Assembly (NCBI GenBank): GCA_050260095.1
Contig: JBLNBQ010000147.1
Span: 1-15,754, forward strand
Length of the DNA stretch: 15,754 bases
Reading direction: 5' to 3'
Source: JBLNBQ01 sp050260095
Lineage (GTDB): Bacteria > Bacillota > UBA5301 > DYFA01
The translations under genes and the position numbers were made by a program. The notes beneath the pieces are model-generated. The model ran no database searches. It had not been told where the DNA came from and saw only the letters and a program-made list of their open reading frames with translations. Of the stretch, positions 6,842 to 13,164 are shown one piece after another (position 1 is the stretch's first letter; each line of letters starts with the position of its first letter).

Positions 6842-7089
6842 TAGCCCACTTTGTTCATCGCGCCGAGGCAATCAGGGCAGACATTCTTGCCTCGGAACGG
6901 GCGGACGCCCTCGGCGTTGCCGCAGAAGATGCAGGCCGGCTCGTACTTGCGGAGCACGATCCTTTCGCCGTCCACGTAGATTTCGAGCGCGTCTTTTTCT
7001 GCGATGTCCAAGGTGCGGCGGAGTTCGATCGGGATGACGACCCGGCCGAGTTCGTCGACCTTGCGGACGATGCCGGTGGACTTCATCAT
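6841..7089 (-). CDS. abrB: AbrB-family transition-state regulator with C-terminal zinc-ribbon-like CxxC pair
   Basis: The 82-residue DNA-binding protein carries the AbrB/MazE swapped-hairpin domain almost unchanged from B. subtilis AbrB: MKSTGIVRKVDELGRVVIPIELRRTL, then DIAEKDALEIYVDGERIVLRKYEP. Arginines 9, 16, 24 and 25 and the VVIP core are present. The C-terminal part differs from Bacillus. It contains C53-x2-C56 and C71-x2-C74, a probable zinc-binding ribbon common in clostridial homologues, in place of the Bacillus multimerisation domain. AbrB represses transition-phase and biofilm genes during growth and is itself repressed by phosphorylated Spo0A. ATG 7089 (or 7086) is supported by homology. 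AAAGGAG lies about 12 nt upstream, and a TTG at 7098 with closer spacing is possible. It is convergent with rsmI, as in B. subtilis. Confidence 0.95.
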   Translation of the reverse strand: MMKSTGIVRKVDELGRVVIPIELRRTLDIAEKDALEIYVDGERIVLRKYEPACIFCGNAEGVRPFRGKNVCPDCLGAMNKVG

Positions 7090-7126
7090 TGTGTTCAATG
7101 GCTCCTTTCCTCGCCAAATCACGTAA

Positions 7127-7155
7127 AGCGTACTAGATTTTGCCAGGAATTGCAA
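7127..7155 (-). promoter_or_regulatory. Putative sigma-A promoter of abrB
   Basis: On the minus strand TTGCAA (7155-7150) and TACGCT (7132-7127) are separated by exactly 17 bp and lie about 40 bp upstream of the abrB start. The match to TTGACA/TATAAT is modest (4/6 and 3/6). Support comes mainly from spacing, position and local A+T content in an otherwise G+C-rich region. Confidence 0.45.
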
Positions 7156-7163
7156 GTCGGGAT

Positions 7164-7170
7164 TGTCGAA
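7164..7170 (+). promoter_or_regulatory. Putative Spo0A box upstream of abrB
   Basis: TGTCGAA is an exact match to the 0A-box consensus bound by phosphorylated Spo0A. It lies 9 bp upstream of the proposed abrB -35 hexamer. Repression of abrB by Spo0A is established in B. subtilis, though the boxes there are placed differently relative to the promoter. A 7-base match by chance in this 237-bp region has a probability of a few percent. Confidence 0.45.
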
Positions 7171-7179
7171 TCATGGCAC

Positions 7180-7215
7180 GATATCCTACATCAGGGGAAA
7201 GTTTCGTAGGTTATC
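7180..7215. repeat. Imperfect inverted repeat between abrB and the binding-protein operon
   Basis: GATATCCTAC (7180-7189) and GTAGGTTATC (7206-7215) are inverted copies with 9 of 10 positions matching and a 16-bp spacer. The centre lies between the two divergent promoters, so it could be a shared operator; no known regulator motif is recognised. Confidence 0.4.
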
Positions 7216-7241
7216 GCCAGCTTTCGCACCTTCTCGCCAGC
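7211..7241 (+). promoter_or_regulatory. Helically phased direct repeats upstream of the binding-protein promoter
   Basis: TTATCGCCAGC (7211-7221) and TTCTCGCCAGC (7231-7241) are 10/11 identical with a 20-bp period. A weaker copy, TTTCGCACC, lies between them, so TCGC recurs every 10 bp at 7214, 7224 and 7234. The array ends 13 bp before the proposed -35, a typical activator position. Confidence 0.45.
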
Positions 7242-7254
7242 CAACGTCCGTTCG

Positions 7255-7284
7255 TTGCTGAGCCAGGTCACCGAGTGCTATAAT
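7255..7284 (+). promoter_or_regulatory. Extended -10 promoter of the binding protein/U32/aminotransferase operon
   Basis: A perfect TATAAT (7279-7284) is preceded by TG one base upstream (TGCTATAAT), making an extended -10 element. TTGCTG (7255-7260) is a possible -35 at 18 bp spacing with three of six consensus bases. Transcription would begin near 7291, giving a leader of about 36 nt to the GTG start at 7327. Confidence 0.72.
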
Positions 7285-7326
7285 GATGCCACCGTTGGTA
7301 ATAGTCGGAAAGAGGAGGGGAAACAG

Positions 7327-8202
7327 GTGCAGCCGAAGATTGGCCTGTTGCAGTTCACGCCTGCCTTGGAACCGGTGGTCCTTGGGTTCCGGCAGGGCCT
7401 CTTCGAGTTGGGCCACCCGGAGGAATCCATCTCCTATGAGTATCGCAGCGTCGACGGTCAGCCTGACCGGCTGCCCGGGGCGCTGGCCGAACTGCTTTCG
7501 CACGGCGTGGACTTGCTCTTGGCCTGCGCGACGCCCGCGGCCAAGGCGGCTGCGGCGCGGGCCGCCTGTCCGGTGATCTTCGCCCCGGTCTTCGACCCGG
7601 TGGCGGCGGGCCTGGTGGCGGAGGCGGCGCGGCCGGGAGGCCACGTCACGGGCGTCAGCGGGATGCTCCCGGGAGAGCTGAAGCTGCGGCGGCTGCGGGA
7701 ACTCCTTCCGGGCCTCGCCCGGGTGGCGATCCTTTTCAGCCCCGACGACGCCAACTCTCCCTCCGAGGTCCGGAGCTTGCAGGCCGCGGGCCCGGCCTTA
7801 GGGCTGGAGGTCCGGCCGGTCACGGCGGGCGACCCGGAGGAGTTGGTCTCGGCGCTGCCCACGGCCCTCTCCGCCGGGGAGGCGCTCCTCCTTTCGCTGG
7901 ACCGGCTGACCGACGCGGAGCTGGAGCGCATCGCCGCGGCGGCTCGGGAGGCGGGCAAGCCGCTGGTGGCCCACAACGCGGCCGGCGTGCGTCGCGGGGC
8001 CCTGTTGGCACTGGAATCCGACTCCTACGAGCTCGGCCGCGTGGCGGCCGGGCTCGCCCACCGCATCCTGAGCGGGGAGGACCCGGCGGGGATCGCGGTG
8101 GAATATCCCAGGAAGGCCCGGCTGATCTTGAACACCGCGGTCGCCGAGGCGCTCGGCTATCATCTGCCGCCGGGCGTGGTGGCCGACGAACTCAGCCGGT
8201 GA
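7327..8202 (+). CDS. TrpX/ABC_sub_bind-family substrate-binding protein lacking a signal peptide
   Basis: The 291-residue protein matches the ABC_sub_bind (PF04392) periplasmic-binding fold of the TrpX type, whose known members bind tryptophan or other aromatic amino acids for uptake. The order of conserved blocks is complete: KIGLLQFTPALEPVVLGFRQG at the N-terminus, then VDLLLACATPAAKAAAA, VIFAPVFDPVAAGLV, GGHVTGVSGM, RVAILFSPDDANS, then SDSYELGRVAAGLAHRILSGE and VEYPRKARLILNTAVAEALG near the end. The chain starts directly at the mature domain. GTG 7327 with GAGGAGGGG (7312-7320) 6 nt upstream gives no hydrophobic leader or lipobox. The in-frame codons further upstream, which overlap the promoter, encode none either. 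No permease or ATPase gene is nearby. It ends 7 bp before the U32 gene. I infer a cytosolic ligand-binding or sensing role; the ligand is unknown. Confidence 0.85.
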   Translation: MQPKIGLLQFTPALEPVVLGFRQGLFELGHPEESISYEYRSVDGQPDRLPGALAELLSHGVDLLLACATPAAKAAAARAACPVIFAPVFDPVAAGLVAEAARPGGHVTGVSGMLPGELKLRRLRELLPGLARVAILFSPDDANSPSEVRSLQAAGPALGLEVRPVTAGDPEELVSALPTALSAGEALLLSLDRLTDAELERIAAAAREAGKPLVAHNAAGVRRGALLALESDSYELGRVAAGLAHRILSGEDPAGIAVEYPRKARLILNTAVAEALGYHLPPGVVADELSR

Positions 8203-8209
8203 AAGGGGA

Positions 8210-10279
8210 ATGACCTTGACCCCCACGACCCGCAATCACGAGGTGGAACTGCTCGCTCCGGCGGGCAACCGCGAGGCCCTGGAAGCCGTGGTCGAGGCCG
8301 GGGCCGATGCCGTCTACCTCGGCGGCAAGAAACACAACATGCGGATGTTCCGCGCCGACCTCAACTTCGACGCCCAGGGACTCGCTGAGGCGGTGGCGTA
8401 CACCCATGCCCGGGGGGTCCGGTTGTTCGTCACGGTAAACAACCTCTACCTCGACTCCGAGCTGCCGGGCGTGTTCGAGCACGTGCGACTTCTGAAAACG
8501 CTCGGCGTCGACGCGCTCATCGTGCAAGACCTTGGGTTGGCCAGGCTTCTGCGGCGGGAAGGCGTGAGTTTGCCCCTGCACGCGAGCGTCATGGTCAATT
8601 CCCACAACGCCCCGATGCTGGAAGAACTGGCTTCCCTCGGCATCTCCCGGTGCGTGCTGGGGCGCGAGGTTTCGCTCGCCGAGGCCTCCCGGCTTAGGGC
8701 CGAGACCGGCATGGAACTGGAATACTTCATCCACGGCGACATGTGCCTAGCGCAGTCAGGCCAGTGCTACGCCAGCGGGCTGGTCTTCGGAGAGAGTTCC
8801 AACCGCGGGCGGTGCATGAAGCCGTGCCGGTGGAAGTATCGCCTGGTCGACGAGGTGACCGGCGCCGAACTCCATCCAGATGGCGCGGCGGGCGGCCCCA
8901 CCCCGGTTCCCGGACCGCATCTTCTGGCGATCAAGGACATGTGCATGCTGGGGCACCTGCCGGAACTCATCCAATCAGGCATCTATTCTTTCAAGATCGA
9001 AGGACGCATGCGGCCGGCCGAGTTCCTGCGCCCGATCGTGCGCGCCTACCGGCAGGCCATCGACGCCTACCTGGCTGATCCCTCCGGTTACCGCCTTCCG
9101 ACCGGCCTGCTCGCGGACCTGCGCGGGCGCCGGGCGCGCGACCTTTCGACTTGCTACGCCTTGGCTCACCCGGGCCGGGGCGGGGTGGGGTACACGGGCG
9201 AGCGCGAGCCGAAGTTCTTCTCGACGGGCGCCAAGGAATCGGCCCTGGATCCCGGCGATCTCACCGCCTCACCCTTCGTCGGCTGGGCTCCGGCGGGCGG
9301 GGTCTGGCGTGAATCGGCGGCGACCGCCGGAACCACCGCCGCCCTTCCTCCGGGCCGCCCGGGCAAGCCGCACCTCTCCGTCCGCGTCGCCACCCTCGCG
9401 GCGGTGGGGCTGGCTGCCCAGCAGGGCGCCGACCTGATCTACGTCGGCGGCGAGGAAGTGCACCCCGGTGCCACCGCGTGGACGCTCGCCGCGCTCCGGG
9501 AGGCGGTGGCGCGGGCGGGGAAGGTTCCCGTGGTCGTCGCCACCCCCCGGATCACCGCTCGGCGGGAGATCGCCGACCTGGCCAGGCTCTTGGGCGGCCT
9601 TTCGGGCACGGGCGTGGCCGGCGTCATGGGCGCCAACCCAGGCCTGCTCCGGCTGGCCCGGGTGACGGGCCTGCCGGTCTTCGCCGACTTCGGCCTCAAC
9701 GCCCTCAACAGCGAGACGGTGAGCCTCTTGGCCGAGTGGGGGGTGTGCCTAGCGACCGGCGAACCCGAAGCTTCGTTCCGGCAGTTGGCCGGCCTGGCGC
9801 AGCGGTCGGTGCTGCCGCTCGAGGTGATCGCGCACGGCCCGCTGCCGGCGATGGTGCTGGAACATTGCGTGCCGGCCGCGGTCTTGGGCGACCAGACGGC
9901 GCAGCAGCCTTGCCCGGGGTTCTGCCGCGGGCGGGAATTGGCGCTGGAGGACATCCACGGGCAGCGTCGTCCCCTGCGGTGTGACCAATACTGCCGCAAC
10001 CACCTCTACCTGGCCAATGATACCTGCACCCTACCCTACCTGGGCGATTTCGTCCGGGCGGGCTTCAGCGGGCTGCGAATCGAAGGGCAGCTCTACGACG
10101 ACGCCCTGGTGGGGCGCCTGGTTGCGGCCTACCGCACCAGGCTTGACCAGGCGATCGCCGCGGAAGAGACCGGTACTCCGCTCGCCGCGCTCGGCGGCGC
10201 CGAGTGGGCAGACCTGGCCGGCGCCTCGCCCAGGCCCCTGGGGCTCGGCGCGTACACCCGGGGCATCACGGAACAGTAG
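8210..10279 (+). CDS. Tandem U32-family protein (two U32-like halves)
   Basis: U32 proteins, first called peptidases, include RlhA and TrhP (RNA hydroxylation) and UbiU/UbiV (4Fe-4S proteins of O2-independent ubiquinone synthesis). This 689-residue protein has two related halves. The first begins VELLAPAGNREALEAVVEAGADAVYLGG, carries the U32 signature around 171-189 (EYFIHGDMCLAQSGQCYAS) and cysteines C179, C186, C202, C206 and C245, then FKIEGRMRP at 261-269. The second begins near 388 (LSVRVATLAAVGLAAQQGADLIYVGG) and has HGPLP at 542-546, cysteines C553, C568, C572, C591, C595 and C606, then LRIEGQLYD. ATG 8210 has AAAGGGG only 1 nt away; the in-frame TTG at 8216 has better spacing. Fe-S binding and hydroxylase-type chemistry are inferences from the family. 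It is 20 bp upstream of the aminotransferase gene. Confidence 0.88.
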   Translation: MTLTPTTRNHEVELLAPAGNREALEAVVEAGADAVYLGGKKHNMRMFRADLNFDAQGLAEAVAYTHARGVRLFVTVNNLYLDSELPGVFEHVRLLKTLGVDALIVQDLGLARLLRREGVSLPLHASVMVNSHNAPMLEELASLGISRCVLGREVSLAEASRLRAETGMELEYFIHGDMCLAQSGQCYASGLVFGESSNRGRCMKPCRWKYRLVDEVTGAELHPDGAAGGPTPVPGPHLLAIKDMCMLGHLPELIQSGIYSFKIEGRMRPAEFLRPIVRAYRQAIDAYLADPSGYRLPTGLLADLRGRRARDLSTCYALAHPGRGGVGYTGEREPKFFSTGAKESALDPGDLTASPFVGWAPAGGVWRESAATAGTTAALPPGRPGKPHLSVRVATLAAVGLAAQQGADLIYVGGEEVHPGATAWTLAALREAVARAGKVPVVVATPRITARREIADLARLLGGLSGTGVAGVMGANPGLLRLARVTGLPVFADFGLNALNSETVSLLAEWGVCLATGEPEASFRQLAGLAQRSVLPLEVIAHGPLPAMVLEHCVPAAVLGDQTAQQPCPGFCRGRELALEDIHGQRRPLRCDQYCRNHLYLANDTCTLPYLGDFVRAGFSGLRIEGQLYDDALVGRLVAAYRTRLDQAIAAEETGTPLAALGGAEWADLAGASPRPLGLGAYTRGITEQ

Positions 10280-10299
10280 TGGAGTTAGGAGGCGTTACC

Positions 10300-11646
10300 A
10301 TGGCGGTTAACAAGGCGGATGTCGGCGAGGCGCTGCCGGAAGGGCCTTACCTCGGTCCCGAACGGCTCCTCGCCAAGAAGAAGGAGTACCTGATCCCCTG
10401 CGTATATCACTTCTTCGAGCGCCCTCCGCAGATGGTGCGCGGCGCCGGGCAGCACCTGTGGGACTCGGAGGGCCGCCGGTACCTCGACTTCTTCGCCGGC
10501 GTCTCGGTGGTCAACTGCGGGCACTGCCACCCCGACATCGTGGCCGCCCTCTGCGCACAGGCGCAGACCCTGCAGCACACGACCACCGTCTACCTCACCC
10601 AGCCGATGATGGACCTCGCCGAGCGCCTGGCCCACCTCACCCCCGGCAAGCTGCAGCGCAGCTTCTTCTGCAGCTCGGGCACGGAGGCCAACGAGACGGC
10701 CATCCTCCTCGCCAAGCTGGCGACGGGCAAGTCTGAGTTTCTCTCGCTCCGCAACGGGCTGCACGGCCGCACGCAGCTGACCATGTCGCTTACCGGGATG
10801 GCCTTCTGGCGGACCGACCCTTCCCCGGTGGGCGGCGTCACCTTCGTCCCCAACGCCTACTGCTACCGGTGCGCCCTCGGCCGCACCTATCCCCAGTGCG
10901 ACGTGGCCTGCGCCCGGGAAGTGGAGAATGTCGTCCGGACCTCGACCTCCGGCCGGGTGGCCGCCCTGATCGCCGAACCCATCCAGGGCAACGGGGGGAT
11001 CATCACCCCGCCGCCCGAGTACTTCCCGCGGCTCAAGGAGATCCTCGACCGGCTCGGCATCCTCTTCATCGTCGACGAGGTGCAGACCGGCTTCGGGCGG
11101 ACCGGCAAGTGGTTCGGCATCGAGAACTGGGGCGTCGACCCCGACATGATGACGATGGCCAAGGCGCTCGCCAACGGGCAGCCGGTCGGGGCGCTCATCG
11201 CCACCGACGAACTGGCCCGCCACTACACCCGGCCGGGTGCCTCCACCCTTGGCGGCAACCCCGTAACCGCCGCGACCGCGTTGGCCACCCTTGACGTGCT
11301 CGAGCGGGACGACCTTCCGGGCAACGCCGCCCGCCTCGGCCCCTACCTCAGGGAGCGCCTTGAGGCCATCGCCGGCCGCCACCGTCTCGCCGGCGACGTC
11401 CGGGGGATCGGGCTGATGCAGGGCATGGAGCTGGTCAAAGACAAGACGAACCTGGACAAGGAACCGGCGCCCGAGGCGACCGACGCGGTGCTGGAGCGGA
11501 TGAAGGACCGGGGCGTCCTCATCGGCAAGAACGGCCTCGCCCGCAACGTGCTGGCCTTCCAGCCGCCGCTGGTGATCACCAGGGACGACGTGGACCGGAT
11601 GGTGTCCACGCTGGACGAAGTCCTGACGGAAGTCGAGACGCTCTGA
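10300..11646 (+). CDS. Class III (omega) PLP-dependent aminotransferase with four-cysteine insertion
   Basis: The protein transfers an amino group from an omega- or alpha-amino donor to a keto acid using pyridoxal phosphate. It has 448 residues, the usual length. Visible family features are YLDFFAGVSVVNCGHCHP at 61-78, the phosphate-binding SSGTEANE at 125-132, the EPIQGNGG block at 226-233, the cofactor aspartate D259 in IVDEVQTGFGRTG, the PLP lysine K288 in MTMAKALANGQP, and TLGGNP at 316-321. Between 185 and 205 there is a cysteine set C188-x2-C191-x8-C200-x3-C204 that resembles a metal-binding loop; it is also seen in some related class III enzymes. The substrate cannot be read from sequence; alanine-glyoxylate/beta-alanine-type or 4-aminobutyrate-type activity are options. 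ATG 10300 has GGAGG 7 nt upstream (10288-10292). It is the last gene of the operon that starts at 7327. Confidence 0.92.
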   Translation: MAVNKADVGEALPEGPYLGPERLLAKKKEYLIPCVYHFFERPPQMVRGAGQHLWDSEGRRYLDFFAGVSVVNCGHCHPDIVAALCAQAQTLQHTTTVYLTQPMMDLAERLAHLTPGKLQRSFFCSSGTEANETAILLAKLATGKSEFLSLRNGLHGRTQLTMSLTGMAFWRTDPSPVGGVTFVPNAYCYRCALGRTYPQCDVACAREVENVVRTSTSGRVAALIAEPIQGNGGIITPPPEYFPRLKEILDRLGILFIVDEVQTGFGRTGKWFGIENWGVDPDMMTMAKALANGQPVGALIATDELARHYTRPGASTLGGNPVTAATALATLDVLERDDLPGNAARLGPYLRERLEAIAGRHRLAGDVRGIGLMQGMELVKDKTNLDKEPAPEATDAVLERMKDRGVLIGKNGLARNVLAFQPPLVITRDDVDRMVSTLDEVLTEVETL

Positions 11647-11647
11647 C

Positions 11648-11669
11648 AAAAACAGGGTGACCAGTTTTT
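11648..11669 (+). terminator. Weak terminator-like hairpin after the aminotransferase gene
   Basis: AAAAAC (11648-11653) and GTTTTT (11664-11669) form inverted arms just after the stop. Inside them two G-C pairs close a GTGA loop, with one A-A mismatch. The 3' arm is itself a T-run, so the structure could work as a short bidirectional intrinsic terminator separating this operon from the polysaccharide genes. The G+C core is short, hence low confidence. Confidence 0.35.
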
Positions 11670-11716
11670 CCTTTGTTAGCAGGAGGCGTTTGCCAGCACA
11701 ACTAATAGTAAACCCC

Positions 11717-13150
11717 ATGCGGACACAGTATTTTTTCGGAGAACCTCGAACCGTGGCAAGATCTGTCCGAGTGCTGTTCCTTATTGTACTCTTACAAAGC
11801 ACGGTGGCCTTCGGAGTCGCAGCGCAGGGGGAGACAGGACCTTATCTCTTGGGCGCCGGCGATGTGCTGCAGATCTCCGTCTGGGGCCACGAAGACCTGA
11901 CGCAAGTCATCCAGGTCCGTCCCGACGGCCAACTGAGTTTTCCCTTGGTGGGTGAGCTCGCGGTCGCCGGCCGGACGCCCGTCCAGGTGCAGGAACAGCT
12001 CACTGCGGCTTTATCCGAGTACGTGAAGAACCCCGTGGTGACCGTGTCCGTAAAGGAGTTCCGCTCCATCGCCGTGCAGGTCGCGGGGCAGGTTCGGGCG
12101 CCAGGTCTGTATCGCCTGCGTCCGGGGGCGACGGTGGCCGACGCTTTGGCGGCTGCGGGAGGCCTTGCCCCGGAGGCCGATGCGACCAGGGTCAAGTTGG
12201 TCTCACCTGAGGGGGATTCTTCCACTCTTGACCTGGCGGGGCTTCTCTTCCGGGGTGACCAGGTCAACAACGCGGTAGTGGGGGATGGGGAACAAGTCAT
12301 CGTGCAGGAGTTGCCCAAGGTCACCGTGCTGGGCGAGGTGCGGACGCCGGGGCTGTACCGCCTGCGTCCGGGGGCGACGGTGGCCGACGCTTTGGCGTCC
12401 GCCGGAGGCCTTGCTCCGGAGGCCGATGCGACCAGGGTCAAGTTGGTCTCCTCCGAGGGACGTTCCTCCGTTCTTGACCTTGAGGGCCTTTTTCTCCGGG
12501 GTGACCAGGCGAACAATCGGACGGTGGCTGATGGGGACCAAATCATCGTGCAGGCGTTGCCCAAGGTGACCGTCCTGGGCGAGGTGCGGACGCCGGGGTT
12601 GATTCCAGCGACGGCGAAAGATGGGCTCCTGGAGGTTTTGGCGAAAGCGGGCGGAGCAACCCCTGACGCGGACCTGTCCCGCGTTCAACTCTCTGTCTAT
12701 TCCGCCCCGGCTCTCCAGCCCACCACCACGGTCGTCGATCTGACTGAGGCCGTGCGTCCGACCGGGGATTTTGCGCTACCCCAGGCTAGCCGGATCGTCG
12801 TGGCCGTTCCGCAGAAGCTCCGCCGGGTCACCGTCCTGGGTCAGGTGAAGAATCCGGGCTCCTATCCCGTGGATGACCAGTCACGTCTGTTGGACGTGCT
12901 CGGCGCGGCCGGCGGACCCACGGACCGGGCTGCCCTGGAAAGCGTCAGAATCTACCGGGGCGGACAGACGGACAATCCAGAAAAGATCGTTGCGGGAAGA
13001 GACCACCTTCTGTTCGAGGGCAAATCGCAGGAAGATCCCGCGGTGAAACCGGGCGACGTGGTCTTCATTCCCGAGACCAGGAAAACCAATTGGACCAAGG
13101 TTATGACCTTCCTCACCGGGCTCAATCTCTTCAAGGATCTTTTCAGGTAG
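11717..13150 (+). CDS. Secreted Poly_export/SLBB polysaccharide export protein (Wza-like) with four SLBB repeats
   Basis: The product is a Wza-like exopolysaccharide export component. From ATG 11717 it has 477 residues: a charged N-region, a signal peptide (hydrophobic VLFLIVLLQSTVAFGVAA at 19-36, cleavage near AAQ-G), a Poly_export domain about 43-116 (YLLGAGDVLQISVWGHEDLT, then RPDGQLSFPLVGE), and four SLBB beta-grasp modules at about 118-196, 202-280, 284-364 and 368-452. No lipobox is present, unlike E. coli Wza. The last 20 residues (NWTKVMTFLTGLNLFKDLFR) could form an amphipathic helix. The start is uncertain. ATG 11717 has no ribosome site, whereas TTG 11690 has AGGAGG at 11681-11686 only 3 nt away and would add nine residues; GTG 11753 is a third choice. 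It is followed 14 bp later by the chain-length determinant. Confidence 0.88.
   Translation: MRTQYFFGEPRTVARSVRVLFLIVLLQSTVAFGVAAQGETGPYLLGAGDVLQISVWGHEDLTQVIQVRPDGQLSFPLVGELAVAGRTPVQVQEQLTAALSEYVKNPVVTVSVKEFRSIAVQVAGQVRAPGLYRLRPGATVADALAAAGGLAPEADATRVKLVSPEGDSSTLDLAGLLFRGDQVNNAVVGDGEQVIVQELPKVTVLGEVRTPGLYRLRPGATVADALASAGGLAPEADATRVKLVSSEGRSSVLDLEGLFLRGDQANNRTVADGDQIIVQALPKVTVLGEVRTPGLIPATAKDGLLEVLAKAGGATPDADLSRVQLSVYSAPALQPTTTVVDLTEAVRPTGDFALPQASRIVVAVPQKLRRVTVLGQVKNPGSYPVDDQSRLLDVLGAAGGPTDRAALESVRIYRGGQTDNPEKIVAGRDHLLFEGKSQEDPAVKPGDVVFIPETRKTNWTKVMTFLTGLNLFKDLFR
12108..12599 (+). repeat. 246-bp tandem repeat encoding SLBB modules 1-2 and the start of 3
   Basis: The DNA encoding the first two SLBB modules repeats with a constant 246-bp (82-codon) period. 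The clearest identities are a 39-base block at 12113-12151 repeated at 12359-12397, and a block around 12298-12353 repeated at 12544-12599, where the third copy then diverges. Synonymous sites are conserved as well, pointing to recent duplication or gene conversion. Confidence 0.9.
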
Positions 13151-13164
13151 TTCAGGAGGCCGTG

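Noticed and set aside
7255..7326. Upstream TTG start that would lengthen the binding protein by 24 residues
   Set aside because: It overlaps the promoter hexamers, and the added residues are hydrophilic, so it would not supply a signal peptide.
10285..11802. Minus-strand open frame of about 505 codons opposite the aminotransferase
   Set aside because: It fully overlaps a gene with clear PLP motifs and its translation is compositionally biased with no family pattern.
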